Source: Gemmatimonadota bacterium
Lineage (GTDB): Bacteria > Gemmatimonadota > Gemmatimonadetes > Gemmatimonadales > Gemmatimonadaceae
Length of the DNA stretch: 34,185 bases
Direction of reading: 5' to 3'
Assembly (NCBI GenBank): GCA_031127225.1
Contig: JARIEV010000019.1
Span: forward strand, 1 to 34,185
Part shown: in pieces, positions 8,923 to 18,753 of the stretch
How positions within the stretch are numbered: position 1 is the first letter of the stretch
Layout of the letters: each line of letters starts with the position of its first letter
Notes under the pieces: model-generated
Told to the model about the DNA's origin: nothing
What the model saw: only the letters and a program-made list of their open reading frames with translations
The model's database searches: none
Translations under genes and position numbers: made by a program

Positions 8923-9662
8923 TCGCCCACCATCCCGGTGTCGTCGCCGCGCACGGCGAGCCGTCGCTTCATGTCATCCGGCAACGAGTCGAACGCCTCG
9001 GCGATCGACAACTCGTCCTTCGAATACCGTGCCTCGGGGTTAGCCGCGAGGGCTTGCTTGAGCTGTTCAGCGCGACTGAAGCGCCCGCGCAGCGGAAAGT
9101 CCTTCCGCAGCGGATGCCCTTCCTGATACGTCTCCCAGAGCAGCAGCCGGCGCAGATCCGGATGTCCCCCGAAGCGGATGCCGAACATGTCGTAGCACTC
9201 GCGTTCGAGCCAGTCGGCCCCCGAGTAGATGTCCATCACCGACGCGACCGCCAAGAGGCGTCGCTTCGGCAGCTCGACCTTGATACGTAGAAACCGGCGG
9301 TGCGCCAGCGCGCGCAGATGCCAGACCACCTCGATCGGCCGGTCGGCGTCGCGATACTCGACCGCCGTAATGTCGACGAGGTAGTCGTATCGCTCCGTGG
9401 GCTCGTCATGGAGCCAGCGCACGATGTCGTGCAGCGCGGCACCGTCGACAAACACGGTGGTCTCCCCCCACGTGACGTCGGTCCGCACGATCGCGGCGCC
9501 GAAGCGCGTGCGTAGCGTGTCCGCCGTCGGGTTGATGGGCCCGCCGTGGTGCACGATGTGCGTGGGTGTGATCGGTGCCCCGTTGCTGTCCGATGCGACG
9601 GCCGCGTGTACGATGACCGTCACGTCGGTCGCACTGCCCGTAGAAACGATCGGGGTCGTCAC
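8919..9662 (-). CDS. nuoC: NADH-quinone oxidoreductase subunit C (30 kDa type)
   Basis: Peripheral-arm subunit that packs against NuoD and has no cofactor. The start is GTG at 9662, forming a GTGA overlap with the nuoB stop; length is 247 residues. The family signature [20 protein letters not shown] is present near residues 153-172, followed by the RKDFPLRG motif. The first 50 residues are rich in Thr, Val and Ser and look like a non-conserved extension. A start further in is possible but would leave a gap after nuoB, so the overlapping GTG is preferred. Confidence 0.95.
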   Translation of the reverse strand: MTTPIVSTGSATDVTVIVHAAVASDSNGAPITPTHIVHHGGPINPTADTLRTRFGAAIVRTDVTWGETTVFVDGAALHDIVRWLHDEPTERYDYLVDITAVEYRDADRPIEVVWHLRALAHRRFLRIKVELPKRRLLAVASVMDIYSGADWLERECYDMFGIRFGGHPDLRRLLLWETYQEGHPLRKDFPLRGRFSRAEQLKQALAANPEARYSKDELSIAEAFDSLPDDMKRRLAVRGDDTGMVGE

Positions 9663-10285
9663 GGTGCCGACCGCGTCTGATGCACTGAGTTGCCGAATGG
9701 CTCCGACAGCTCGTCGATGCGGGACGGCGGGATGTAAAGCTGACTCTCCGGGTCAGGCACGATTTCGACATGACGCGTCGTGTCGCGCAACCGCTCCTGC
9801 ATCACCTTCTTCTGCAGCATCATGATGCCGTGCATCAGCGCTTCCGGACGCGGCGGGCAACCGGGCACATACACATCGACCGGAATGATGGTGTCGATGC
9901 CCTGCACCACGGCATAGTTGTCGAACATCCCGCCGGTGGATGCGCACGCGCCCATCGAGATGACCCACTTGGGCTGCGGCATCTGCTGGTAAATGCGACG
10001 CAGGACCGGCGCCAGCTTGAGCGGTACACGGCCCGCGCACAGCAACACGTCGGCCTGCCGCGGTGAGTAGCTCAGCCGCTCCATGCCGAACCGCGCCAGA
10101 TCGAACCGGCTCGCCGCCGTTGCCATAAACTCGATCGCGCAACAGGCGGTCCCGAAGGGCATCGGCCACAGTGAGCCGGCGCGTGCCCAGTTCACGAGAA
10201 AGTCGAGTCGCGTGGTCACCCAGCCGTCCTGCGCGCCGGGATCGACCTGTACGAGTCGGTGATCGGCCGGGGAAATCAGTCCCAC
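9659..10285 (-). CDS. nuoB: NADH-quinone oxidoreductase subunit B (cluster N2)
   Basis: Holds the terminal 4Fe-4S cluster N2, which reduces quinone. The four ligands are Cys48 and Cys49 (TACCAIEF), Cys114 (GACAST) and Cys143 ([11 protein letters not shown]). I start it at GTG 10285: a purine-rich Shine-Dalgarno (10293-10299) lies 7 bases upstream, and the codon follows the nuoA stop by one base. An in-frame ATG at 10309 has no such site. The length is 208 residues, slightly above the core length because of a 30-residue N-terminal extension and a 45-residue C-terminal tail. Confidence 0.95.
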   Translation of the reverse strand: MGLISPADHRLVQVDPGAQDGWVTTRLDFLVNWARAGSLWPMPFGTACCAIEFMATAASRFDLARFGMERLSYSPRQADVLLCAGRVPLKLAPVLRRIYQQMPQPKWVISMGACASTGGMFDNYAVVQGIDTIIPVDVYVPGCPPRPEALMHGIMMLQKKVMQERLRDTTRHVEIVPDPESQLYIPPSRIDELSEPFGNSVHQTRSAP

Positions 10286-10286
10286 G

Positions 10287-10679
10287 TCAACGCTCCCTCT
10301 TCCAGACATAGACAAAGCCGACGACGAGAATGGCCGCAAAAACGAGCATCTCACCGAGACCGAAAAACGACAGCTGTCCGACGGGACATGCGCCCGCCAC
10401 CATCGGCACGCGGCAGGAGAGCTGCCGGTAATACACGCCCCACGGAATCATGAACACCGTTTCGATGTCGAAGACGATGAACAGCATGGCGACGAGGTAG
10501 AACTTCACGGAGAAACGATCCCGCGCGTCACCGAGGGGGCTCATCCCTGACTCGTACGGCTGCGATTTCACCAACGTGGGTTGCGCGCGCACGGTGAGAT
10601 GCGCGATGCCGAGAATCAGCACCGCGTTCAGAACGACAAAGCCCAGGAGCAGTAGAACCGGCAGATAATTTCGTAGCAT
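10287..10679 (-). CDS. nuoA: NADH-quinone oxidoreductase subunit A
   Basis: First gene of the complex I operon: a three-helix membrane subunit whose cytoplasmic loop lines the quinone entrance. The ATG at 10679 gives 130 residues. Conserved elements are the acidic loop [19 protein letters not shown] and the second helix [17 protein letters not shown]. Between helices 2 and 3 there is a longer loop than usual with two cysteines, Cys89 and Cys98. By the known topology this loop faces the periplasm. The reading frame continues 48 codons upstream, but that part has no conserved character. No strong Shine-Dalgarno precedes the chosen ATG. Confidence 0.94.
   Translation of the reverse strand: MLRNYLPVLLLLGFVVLNAVLILGIAHLTVRAQPTLVKSQPYESGMSPLGDARDRFSVKFYLVAMLFIVFDIETVFMIPWGVYYRQLSCRVPMVAGACPVGQLSFFGLGEMLVFAAILVVGFVYVWKRER
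10293..10299 (-). promoter_or_regulatory. Ribosome binding site deciding the nuoB start
   Basis: The purine run GAGGGAG on the minus strand sits inside the last codons of nuoA, 7 bases before the GTG at 10285. It is one of the clearest Shine-Dalgarno sequences in the window. It supports the GTG over the upstream ATG at 10309, and it implies that nuoB translation depends on ribosomes finishing nuoA. Confidence 0.6.
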
Positions 10680-10952
10680 CGCAGAGGCGAACGGATGGCT
10701 GCGCCGGGGCGCGTCCACTCCTCGTGAAAGAATTAACAATGCAGCACGCGGAAGGTACCAGCGGGACCAGCAACGCTCAACGCCCACCAGTTCACCGGAC
10801 TCCTGAAGTAACCGGCGAAGCACGTTTCACGCGGTGTCGTGTGGATCCGTAGTTTCCCGCCCGAATCGCAGTATGTTTCGCGATCGCCGTGCCCCATCGA
10901 CTGGACCGGGTGGTCCTATCCCGGCATGGCTCACCTTTTTCCCTCCTGCCTC
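10680..10952. promoter_or_regulatory. Divergent intergenic region between nuoA and dcd
   Basis: This 273-base stretch must carry the promoters for the rightward dcd gene and the leftward nuo operon. An A+T-rich island at 10727-10741 (containing agaattaacaat) stands out in the G+C-rich surroundings and is a plausible position for the nuo promoter. On the plus strand tatgtttc at 10872-10879 is a possible -10 element for dcd. A small inverted repeat (gcgcc/ggcgc, 10701-10712) lies in the presumed nuoA leader. None of these can be assigned with confidence by eye. Confidence 0.3.
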
Positions 10953-11507
10953 ATGGGGCTCTGCTCAGACCGCTGGATCACGCGCATGGCGCGCGACCAT
11001 GGCATGATCGAACCGTTCGAGGATCGCCAGATCCGCGAAGGCGTCATTTCGTACGGCGTCAGCTCGTACGGCTATGACATGCGTGTCGCCCGGGAATTCA
11101 AGATCTTCACGAACGTGCTCAGCTCGATCGTCGACCCGAAGGCGTTCGATCCCAAGAGTTTCGTGGAGTTTGAAGGGGATGTGTGCATCGTGCCGCCGAA
11201 CTCGTTCGCGCTCGCGCGCAGCGTCGAATACTTCCGCATTCCGCGCAACGTGCTGACTCTGACCGTCGGCAAGAGCACCTACGCCCGCTGCGGCATCATC
11301 ACCAACGTCACGCCCTTCGAGCCCGAGTGGGAAGGCTACGTGACGCTCGAGATCTCGAATACGACCCCGCTGCCGGCCAAGATCTACGCCAACGAAGGCA
11401 TCGCGCAGGTCGTGTTCTTCACGGGGGACGAACCGCCTGACGTGTCGTATGGCGATAAGAAGGGCAAGTACCAGGGACAGCACGGCGTGACGCTCCCGCG
11501 CATCTGA
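10953..11507 (+). CDS. dcd: dCTP deaminase
   Basis: Deaminates dCTP to dUTP, feeding thymidylate synthesis. The only plus-strand gene in the window. The protein aligns from residue 1 with the 188-residue proteobacterial type: [31 protein letters not shown], the phosphate and nucleotide site [19 protein letters not shown], and the catalytic glutamate in [19 protein letters not shown] chose the ATG at 10953 (184 residues) because homologous proteins start just before SDRW. An ATG at 10926 would add nine residues. Neither start has a clear Shine-Dalgarno. It is followed by a strong hairpin shared with the convergent gene. Confidence 0.93.
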   Translation: MGLCSDRWITRMARDHGMIEPFEDRQIREGVISYGVSSYGYDMRVAREFKIFTNVLSSIVDPKAFDPKSFVEFEGDVCIVPPNSFALARSVEYFRIPRNVLTLTVGKSTYARCGIITNVTPFEPEWEGYVTLEISNTTPLPAKIYANEGIAQVVFFTGDEPPDVSYGDKKGKYQGQHGVTLPRI

Positions 11508-11518
11508 TTCGTCCGTGT

Positions 11519-11549
11519 GGCGGCTGAATCAGGCACTGACTCAGCCGCC
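11519..11549. terminator. Hairpin between convergent dcd and DsrE-like gene
   Basis: The arms ggcggctga (11519-11527) and tcagccgcc (11541-11549) are perfect complements, and the inner tcag/ctga pair extends the stem to 13 pairs with one mismatch around a 3-base loop. It sits between two convergent genes, so it probably ends both transcripts. Neither side has a proper T run, so termination may be Rho-assisted or only transcript-stabilising. Confidence 0.55.
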
Positions 11550-11570
11550 GTCACGTCCATCACCGAGCGA

Positions 11571-12206
11571 TCAGCCGCCGCCGTAGATGTACCGGCAGCC
11601 GCGATCCTGGGCCTGCTGCAGCGTCACGATCATCGCCGGCACCACCTCGACGCCGGGCAGCAGATTCGCCCGCGCTTCCTCCGAGAACGCCGTGCGCAGT
11701 GCGGCATCGCCGCGCTGGGCCTCGGGCAAGAAGCGCTGCCCCGCCGCACGGATGGAGTTACTGCACGCCAGGATGATCACACCACGCGCGGCGAGTTGTG
11801 CCACCAGGGCAGCGTTCGCATTCCGCGCGCCTGGCATCTGCAGCGTCTCGCCGATCGGGTACTTCCCCCAGATCGCGTCGTTGAACACCAAGCCGATCGC
11901 GCGGCCGTTCAGCCCCACCACAACGCTGCTGTCCGCATCGGTCAGACCGTAGGCGCTCTTCTGGGTGTCGAGAAATGTCTGCGCCCAGCGCAGTGCGATG
12001 CCGTCACTCGCCAAATGCGAGTGAAAAACCACGCGCTGCGCCCCTTTGAGCCGCGACATCCAGGGGTCTTCGGCGGCGACTGCCCCGACGCTGGGGGAGA
12101 GCGCCTGAACGGCGCGCGGGGTACCCAGCCCGAGGGCCGCACCAGCCGTGAGCACTCGAGACAGGAATGACCGGCGGCCCGGTACGGAACTGGAATCGGA
12201 CGTCAT
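11571..12206 (-). CDS. Tat-exported DsrE-like protein
   Basis: A 211-residue protein with a twin-arginine leader: GRRSFLSRV at residues 10-18, a hydrophobic Ala/Gly/Leu stretch, and mature sequence from about residue 40. The body resembles the DsrE/TusD-like fold, with a beta-strand RVVFHSH, a central VGLNGRAIGLVF region, then LAARGVIILACSNS, whose Cys148 sits where DsrE-type proteins carry the sulfur-binding cysteine. It ends in a LQQAQDRGCRYIYGGG segment with Cys204. DsrE-family proteins are persulfide carriers, but most are cytoplasmic, so export is notable. Its ATG overlaps the stop of the upstream cytochrome gene as ATGA, so the two are co-expressed. The fold assignment is by pattern only; the function is inferred. 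Confidence 0.7.
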   Translation of the reverse strand: MTSDSSSVPGRRSFLSRVLTAGAALGLGTPRAVQALSPSVGAVAAEDPWMSRLKGAQRVVFHSHLASDGIALRWAQTFLDTQKSAYGLTDADSSVVVGLNGRAIGLVFNDAIWGKYPIGETLQMPGARNANAALVAQLAARGVIILACSNSIRAAGQRFLPEAQRGDAALRTAFSEEARANLLPGVEVVPAMIVTLQQAQDRGCRYIYGGG

Positions 12207-13027
12207 CGTGGCGCTCGGCGGTTGGCGAGTGAATCGGGAGAGATGCGACGGGGGAGGAGCGGCCGTCGCGGCGGGAGCGGCGTGCCCGCCGCCGCGGCGG
12301 CTGCGGTGGCGTACGCCACGTCGGGTGGGGCATCGCCTTTTGGCCAGTCGCGCTCTTTACCGGGATGATCCTGGCGTGGCTGCGCGAGGACGAACGCCGC
12401 GATGTCCGCGGCCTGGCGGTCGTCGAGCGTGATGCTGTGATCGAACGGCATGTTGTGCCGCAGAAAGGTTGCGAGCGTGAACTGGCGGGACATGCCCGCC
12501 CCGACGGAAAAACTCTGGCGTCCCCAGACCGCTGGGGCGATCGGCAACCCCGCGCCATTCGCCCCGTGACAGCGGGCGCACTGCGCCGCATACCCCCGGC
12601 GCCCCTGCACCGCGCGTCCCGCCAACTTGACGGAATCCACTCTCGCCGGACGCGGTAGGGTGCGCAGTGTCTCGAGGTAGGCGAGCATGTCGCGCATATC
12701 GCTCCCGGCCTCAGGGAGCATGCGCCCCGCGAGGCTGCGCGCGATGCACTCGTTGACCCGGCGCGCCAGCGTCTCGTCGTAGCCAGGGCGCGCCCGGTAG
12801 CGCGGATACCGCGCCGCACTCCCAGTCCACGGCATGGCGGTGGCCCGCGTCCCGTTGTCGAGATGGCAACTCACGCAGCGCAGCCCGTTGCCGCTGTTCG
12901 CTGGCAGGGAGTCCCGGAACGACTGCATCAGCGCGAGTCCACGTGTCGCATCACCGGACTGCGCCGTCGCCGACGATGCGGCGAGCAGGATCAGACCAAC
13001 GACGCCGAAGCGAATGGAAAGTCTCAT
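12203..13027 (-). CDS. Diheme cytochrome c, thiosulfate dehydrogenase (TsdA)-like
   Basis: A 274-residue secreted protein (ATG 13027) with a signal peptide at residues 1-22 ending ATAQ. Two heme c sites are visible: CVSCH (51-55) and CARCH (150-154). The first domain has the pattern LPANSGNGLRCVSCH, then MPWTGSAARYPRYRARPG, then Cys94 in VNECIARSLAGRML. In TsdA a cysteine at this place is the sixth heme ligand, giving the unusual His/Cys heme that reacts with thiosulfate. The second domain has SVGAGMSRQFT and HNMP, where Met193 is the candidate axial ligand of heme 2. The last 30 residues are rich in Ala, Pro and Arg. It is translationally coupled to the DsrE-like gene. Whether it oxidises thiosulfate or reduces tetrathionate cannot be told from sequence. 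Confidence 0.8.
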   Translation of the reverse strand: MRLSIRFGVVGLILLAASSATAQSGDATRGLALMQSFRDSLPANSGNGLRCVSCHLDNGTRATAMPWTGSAARYPRYRARPGYDETLARRVNECIARSLAGRMLPEAGSDMRDMLAYLETLRTLPRPARVDSVKLAGRAVQGRRGYAAQCARCHGANGAGLPIAPAVWGRQSFSVGAGMSRQFTLATFLRHNMPFDHSITLDDRQAADIAAFVLAQPRQDHPGKERDWPKGDAPPDVAYATAAAAAAGTPLPPRRPLLPRRISPDSLANRRAPR

Positions 13028-13044
13028 GGTGGAAAAGATACGAC

Positions 13045-13079
13045 AAAAAAAGAGGGAGCGTTGCCGAAGCAACGCTCCC
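13045..13079 (-). terminator. Intrinsic terminator of the sdhCAB operon
   Basis: A perfect 11-base-pair stem (13054-13064 with 13069-13079) closes a cgaa loop, read as ttcg on the transcript and typical of very stable tetraloops. On the minus strand it is followed by seven T residues almost at once (13045-13051). It lies 25 bases after the sdhB stop and only 18 bases before the ATG of the next gene. Confidence 0.9.
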
Positions 13080-13103
13080 CCCTGATCGGTCGCCCCCGCG
13101 CGG

Positions 13104-13877
13104 TCAGCCGCCGCCGCCGGACTGGCGGGGCTCCTGTCGCTTGGCCGTCGCCGCGAGATAATCACGATTCATCTTCTTGATGACGTCGATGCTGATCTCC
13201 TTCGGGCATGCTTCCTGACACTCACCAACCAGCGTGCAGTGCCCGAAGCCCTCGATGTCCATCTGCTCGACCATCGCCAGCGCACGCGTATCACGCTCCG
13301 GCTGCCCCTGCGGCAACATGCCGAGGTGCGTGATCTTGGCACCGGTGAACAACGACGCCGACGCATTCGGGCAGGCGGCCACGCACGCACCGCAGCCGAT
13401 GCACGCCGCGGCGTCCATGGCCTCTTCCACCGTGTCCTTGCCGATCAGGATCGAGTTGGCATCGCGCGCACCGCCGGTGTTCACCGACACGTACCCGCCC
13501 GCCTGGATGATGCGGTCGAGGGACCCGCGATTCACCACCAGATCCTTCACGATCGGGAATCCAGCCGCACGCCAGGGCTCGACCGTGATGATGTCGCCGT
13601 CCTTGAACGCGCGCATGTGTAACTGGCAGGTGGCCGCCCCGGCCCACGGACCGTGCGCCTGTCCGTTGATCATCATCGAGCACGAGCCGCAGATCCCCTC
13701 GCGGCAGTCGTGCGCGAAGGCCACGGGGAGCTTCCCTTCCATCGTCAGCTGCTCGTTGAGCAGGTCGAACATCTCGAGGAACGACATGTCCGCGCTGACG
13801 CCATCGAGCGTGTACGTCTCGAGCTTGCCCGGAGCCTGCGTGGCCGGCTGACGCCAGACGTTCAGAGTGAGCTTCAT
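13104..13877 (-). CDS. sdhB: Succinate dehydrogenase/fumarate reductase iron-sulfur subunit
   Basis: Iron-sulfur subunit linking the flavin of SdhA to the membrane heme subunit. The start ATG at 13877 overlaps the sdhA stop as TAATG; length is 257 residues. The 2Fe-2S ligands are Cys58, 63, 66 and 84 ([11 protein letters not shown] and ATCQL). The C-terminal ferredoxin domain has Cys159, 162, 165 and 169 ([12 protein letters not shown]) and Cys214, 220 and 224 ([13 protein letters not shown]) for the 4Fe-4S and 3Fe-4S clusters. The sequence resembles the B-type enzymes of Bacteroidetes and epsilonproteobacteria more than the E. coli type. The C-terminus is a glycine run, followed by a strong terminator. 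Confidence 0.95.
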   Translation of the reverse strand: MKLTLNVWRQPATQAPGKLETYTLDGVSADMSFLEMFDLLNEQLTMEGKLPVAFAHDCREGICGSCSMMINGQAHGPWAGAATCQLHMRAFKDGDIITVEPWRAAGFPIVKDLVVNRGSLDRIIQAGGYVSVNTGGARDANSILIGKDTVEEAMDAAACIGCGACVAACPNASASLFTGAKITHLGMLPQGQPERDTRALAMVEQMDIEGFGHCTLVGECQEACPKEISIDVIKKMNRDYLAATAKRQEPRQSGGGG

Positions 13878-15790
13878 TACTTGTAGCTCCGGGTGGAGAG
13901 GTGCACGTTCTCGTACACCAACGGTTCCTTGTTGAGAATCGGCGGCTTGCCCTCCCCCGCGAACTCCCATGCAGCGACGTACGCAAAGTCATCGTCGTTG
14001 CGCTTCGCTTCGCCGGCGTCCTGGTATTCCACGCGGAAGTGACCGCCGCATGACTCTTCGCGCGCGAGCGCATCGCGACACATCAGCTCACCGAGTTCGA
14101 TGAAGTCCGCCACGCGTCCCGCGTTCTCGAGCGCCTGATTCAGATTATCACCGCTGCCCGGCACGTTCACGTTGCTCCAGAACTCGCCCTTGAGCGCCGC
14201 AATCAGTTCCAGCGCTTTGGTGAGTCCTTCCTGCGTGCGCGCCATGCCGCAGTACTCCCACATGATCTTCCCGAGCTCCTTGTGGAAGGAGTCGACCGAA
14301 CGCTTGCCCTTGATCTCAAGGAAGCGCTTCGTCTGCGCGCGCACCGACTCTTCGGCTGCCTTGAATTCGGCGTGCGTGTTGTCGACCTTCGCGAGCTTCG
14401 TGCTGGCGATGTAATCACCGATCGTGTACGGCAACACGAAGTAACCGTCAGCCAATCCCTGCATGAGCGCGGACGCGCCAAGCCGGTTCGCCCCGTGATC
14501 GGAGAAGTTCGCCTCGCCAGCCACATGCAGGCCGGGGATGGTGCTCATCAGGTTGTAGTCCACCCACAGACCGCCCATCGTGTAGTGCACAGCCGGGTAG
14601 ATACGCATCGGCCGCTCATACGGATTCTCATCCGTGATACGCTGGTACATGTCGAACAGATTTCCGTAGCGCTCGGCGATCGTATCCTTGCCGAGACGCT
14701 TGATGGCATCGGCGAAATCCAGATACACGCCCAGTCCGCCGGGGCCGACACCGCGACCGTCATCGCACGCTTCCTTGGCGGCACGCGACGAAATATCCCG
14801 CGGTGCTAGGTTGCCAAAGCTCGGATACTTCCGCTCCAGAAAGTAATCGCGCTCGGCCTCGGGAATCGCCGACGGCGCGCGGTTGTCACCGCGCTTGATC
14901 GGCACCCAGACGCGTCCGTCGTTGCGGAGCGACTCGGACATGAGCGTGAGCTTCGACTGGTGGTCGCCGCTCACGGGGATGCACGTGGGATGGATCTGGG
15001 TATAGCACGGGTTGGCGAACGCCGCGCCCTTCTTGTAGGCGCGCCACGTGGCCGTGGTGTTCGACAGCATCGCGTTCGTGCTGAGGTAGAACACGTTGCC
15101 ATACCCGCCGGTCGCGAGCACCACGGCATCCGCCGCGTGCGACGAGATCTTGCCGGTGAGCAGGTTGCGCGTCACGATGCCGCGCGCATGCCCATCCACG
15201 ACAACGACATCGAGCATTTCTTCGAACGTGTGCATCTGCACGCCCTTGAGCGCGATCTGGCGCTCGAGCGCCGAATACGCGCCAAGCAGCAGCTGCTGGC
15301 CGGTTTGGCCGCGCGCATAAAAGGTGCGCGAGACCTGCGCACCGCCAAAGGAGCGGTTAGCCAGCAAGCCACCGTACTCACGGGCAAACGGCACGCCCTG
15401 TGCGACGCACTGATCGATGATGTTCACCGACAGCTGCGCGAGGCGATACACGTTCGCTTCACGGGCGCGGAAGTCGCCGCCCTTGATGGTGTCGTAGAAC
15501 AGCCGGCGGATGGAATCGCCGTCGTTCTGGTAATTCTTGGCGGCGTTGATGCCGCCTTGCGCGGCGATCGAGTGCGCCCGGCGTGGCGTGTCGTGGTAGA
15601 CGAAGCAGGACACGTTGTAGCCGAGCTCCGACATCGTGGCCGCCGCTGAGGCACCGGCGAGGCCGGCACCGACCACGATCACGCTGTGCCGACGCTTGTT
15701 CGCCGGGTTCACCAGCTTCATCGAGAAACGATGCTGGTCCCACTTCTGCTCGAGGGGACCGCTCGGAGTCTTTGCGTTCAGGTCGAGCAT
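13877..15790 (-). CDS. sdhA: Succinate dehydrogenase/fumarate reductase flavoprotein subunit
   Basis: Catalytic FAD subunit interconverting succinate and fumarate. The ATG at 15790, one base after the sdhC stop with a GGAGA site 9 bases upstream, gives 637 residues. The dinucleotide loop [12 protein letters not shown] is at residues 39-50, and the flavin-linked histidine is His73 in [15 protein letters not shown]. The active-site region [17 protein letters not shown] and the FAD-site motif [19 protein letters not shown] with GASALMQGL are intact. The C-terminal helical domain contains the EESCGGHFR segment found in the family. The length and the order C-A-B fit B-type succinate:quinone oxidoreductases. 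Confidence 0.96.
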   Translation of the reverse strand: MLDLNAKTPSGPLEQKWDQHRFSMKLVNPANKRRHSVIVVGAGLAGASAAATMSELGYNVSCFVYHDTPRRAHSIAAQGGINAAKNYQNDGDSIRRLFYDTIKGGDFRAREANVYRLAQLSVNIIDQCVAQGVPFAREYGGLLANRSFGGAQVSRTFYARGQTGQQLLLGAYSALERQIALKGVQMHTFEEMLDVVVVDGHARGIVTRNLLTGKISSHAADAVVLATGGYGNVFYLSTNAMLSNTTATWRAYKKGAAFANPCYTQIHPTCIPVSGDHQSKLTLMSESLRNDGRVWVPIKRGDNRAPSAIPEAERDYFLERKYPSFGNLAPRDISSRAAKEACDDGRGVGPGGLGVYLDFADAIKRLGKDTIAERYGNLFDMYQRITDENPYERPMRIYPAVHYTMGGLWVDYNLMSTIPGLHVAGEANFSDHGANRLGASALMQGLADGYFVLPYTIGDYIASTKLAKVDNTHAEFKAAEESVRAQTKRFLEIKGKRSVDSFHKELGKIMWEYCGMARTQEGLTKALELIAALKGEFWSNVNVPGSGDNLNQALENAGRVADFIELGELMCRDALAREESCGGHFRVEYQDAGEAKRNDDDFAYVAAWEFAGEGKPPILNKEPLVYENVHLSTRSYK

Positions 15791-15791
15791 A

Positions 15792-16514
15792 TCAGTGGGT
15801 CTCCGCAACGGGCGTCGTCAGCGCAGTGGCCGCCGACGATTCGGCAAGCGGTGGTGCCGGCGCAAACTTGCCGAGCACGGCGGCAATCGGGATGATCATG
15901 AAACCGGCAGCGACGATGATCGCAATCGCCAGCGCCAGGCGACGCTTGAGCGGCTGTGCCGACGGACGGGCGACGCCGAGCGTGCGCACGACGGCCCAGC
16001 TACCGTGGTACAAGTGCAATCCGAGCGCCGCCATCGCCAGCACGTAGAACGCCGCCATCAGCGGATTCGACAGCAGGATGCGCACGTTGTTGTACGGATC
16101 GAGGTGCGTGAAATCCGGATGCACCGCGCCGATGGTGAGTTGCAGGAGGTGCGCCACGATGAACACCAGAATCAACACGCCGCCCCAGCGGATGGTGCGC
16201 GCGGCGAACGTGGTGACCTGCGGACGACGCTCGGCATACCCTTGCGGGCGCGCGGCGCGCGAAAGCATGGTGAGCTGATACGCGGCAACCGCGTGGAGGA
16301 CGACGGCGGCGATCAGGCCGACGCGAACCGCCCAGAGCAACGGCATGCTCGTGCGCAGCAGGAGCGCGTACTGCGCCATGGCGTCCTGCCCCTTGAACAT
16401 GAGCAGATTGCCGGACATGTGGCCGATGACGAACAGGATCCCGATGATCCCGGTCACCGCCATCACGATCTTCTTGCCGATCGTGCTTTGCCAGAAACGC
16501 GAGAGTACGTACAT
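15792..16514 (-). CDS. sdhC: Succinate dehydrogenase cytochrome b subunit (b558-type)
   Basis: Single membrane anchor of a B-type succinate dehydrogenase, expected to carry two b hemes in five helices. It has 240 residues, with hydrophobic helices at about 14-34, 60-83, 110-131, 150-172 and 190-213. Candidate heme histidines in membrane segments are His32 ([11 protein letters not shown]), His74, His122 (AHLLQLTIG) and His167/His170 (GLHLYHG). There is no separate sdhD, which fits this type. The start ATG at 16514 has a pyrimidine-rich leader and no Shine-Dalgarno. sdhA follows one base after its stop. Confidence 0.92.
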   Translation of the reverse strand: MYVLSRFWQSTIGKKIVMAVTGIIGILFVIGHMSGNLLMFKGQDAMAQYALLLRTSMPLLWAVRVGLIAAVVLHAVAAYQLTMLSRAARPQGYAERRPQVTTFAARTIRWGGVLILVFIVAHLLQLTIGAVHPDFTHLDPYNNVRILLSNPLMAAFYVLAMAALGLHLYHGSWAVVRTLGVARPSAQPLKRRLALAIAIIVAAGFMIIPIAAVLGKFAPAPPLAESSAATALTTPVAETH

Positions 16515-16521
16515 AGGCGGG

Positions 16522-16566
16522 GGAAGAAGAAGAAACCGGCGGCCTCACCGTAGTGACAGCGCCGGT
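16522..16566 (-). terminator. Possible terminator of mdh
   Basis: On the minus strand, six-base arms (accggc at 16535-16540, gccggt at 16561-16566) enclose a 20-base loop that contains its own small cac/gtg stem. They are followed by a TTTCTTCTTCTTCC tract. It lies just after the mdh stop and before the sdhC ATG. The stem is short and the T tract interrupted, so it may be weak and let mdh and sdh be partly co-transcribed. Confidence 0.35.
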
Positions 16567-16576
16567 CCCGTCAGAG

Positions 16577-17706
<1,130 letters not shown>

Positions 17707-18753
17707 TCAGCCACCGACCTGGCTCAGCGCACGCAGTCCACCGATCCGCATCTGCAGTAACTCGTGCTCCTTGGGCTTTTCCGCGAGTGCCTGTCGGAAG
17801 AGGGGCGCAAGCGGCGTTCCATTCCGGATCGCCTCACGGAGCAACACTTCATGGTCGCCGAACAGACACGTGCGCAACCGGCCATCGGCGGTCAATCGTA
17901 CCCGATTACATCGTTCGCAGTATGTGTGCGTCATCGGGGTGATAACCCCGACCGTGCCCGCCGCTCCCGGATATCGGTAGTACACCGCCGGGCCATTCCC
18001 GCGTGCCGGGCCGCTATCGGGTTGCAACGCATCCACCGCACGGATGCGTGCGAGCACCTCATCCGTGGGCACGACGTGATCGAAGGTCAGCTCGCGCAGT
18101 TCACCGACCGGCATGAGCTCGATGAAGCGCACATGCCACGGGTGGTCCCGCGTGAGTGCGGCGAAGTCGGTGACCTCGTCATCGTTGATGCCGCGCATCA
18201 CGACCACGTTGATCTTGATGGGGCCCAATCCGGCGGCTTGCGCCGCCCGTGCCGCGGTCACGAGATCAAAATTGAGATCTCGCCGCGCGATCTGCACGAC
18301 CCGGTCGGGGCGCAGGGAGTCCGCGCTGATGTTGACGCGATCCAGCCCCGCATCGGCGAGCTCGGCCGCCATCTGCGGCAGCTTCACGCCGTTCGTCGAC
18401 AGGGCGATGTCCTCGATGCCGGGGATCGCGCGCAGCATGCGCACCAGCGACGGCAGCTGCGGCCGGATGGTGGGCTCGCCGCCGGTGATGCGGAGCCGCC
18501 GCAGCCCAAGCGGCGCCAGCTGCTGCACCACGTCCGCGATCTCCTCGTATCGGAGGATCTCCGACTTCGGCAGCCACGGCAGCCCCTCGAGCGGCATGCA
18601 GTACTGGCACCGGAAATTGCAGCGGTCGGTGACGGAAATGCGGAGATACTCGATCCTGCGCCCGAACTGATCGAGCGACTCCCCAGAGACGCTCCCGCTC
18701 CGGCCGACATCGGTCAGTGCGCTCACGCGCTCCCCTGCGTCGGATCGATCCAC
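17707..18753 (-). CDS. moaA: GTP 3',8-cyclase (molybdenum cofactor biosynthesis)
   Basis: Radical-SAM enzyme for the first step of molybdopterin synthesis, cyclising GTP. The N-terminal cluster motif is C45-x3-C49-x2-C52 (RCNFRCQYC). The C-terminal GTP-site cluster is C279-x2-C282-x13-C296 (CERCNRVRL ... RTC), and the protein ends in the conserved Gly-Gly. TGGEPTIRP is the SAM-contacting segment. The ATG at 18753 (348 residues) has a GGGGAG site 9 bases upstream but overlaps moaE by 31 bases. A GTG at 18726, forming a GTGA overlap with the moaE stop, is the alternative and would give 339 residues. Its only partners in the window are moaE and moaD. Confidence 0.95.
   Translation of the reverse strand: MDRSDAGERVSALTDVGRSGSVSGESLDQFGRRIEYLRISVTDRCNFRCQYCMPLEGLPWLPKSEILRYEEIADVVQQLAPLGLRRLRITGGEPTIRPQLPSLVRMLRAIPGIEDIALSTNGVKLPQMAAELADAGLDRVNISADSLRPDRVVQIARRDLNFDLVTAARAAQAAGLGPIKINVVVMRGINDDEVTDFAALTRDHPWHVRFIELMPVGELRELTFDHVVPTDEVLARIRAVDALQPDSGPARGNGPAVYYRYPGAAGTVGVITPMTHTYCERCNRVRLTADGRLRTCLFGDHEVLLREAIRNGTPLAPLFRQALAEKPKEHELLQMRIGGLRALSQVGG

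Noticed and set aside
7582-9126. 514-codon plus-strand frame antisense to nuoD and nuoC
   Set aside because: No motif and an unusual His/Arg-rich composition, while both minus-strand genes are textbook family members.
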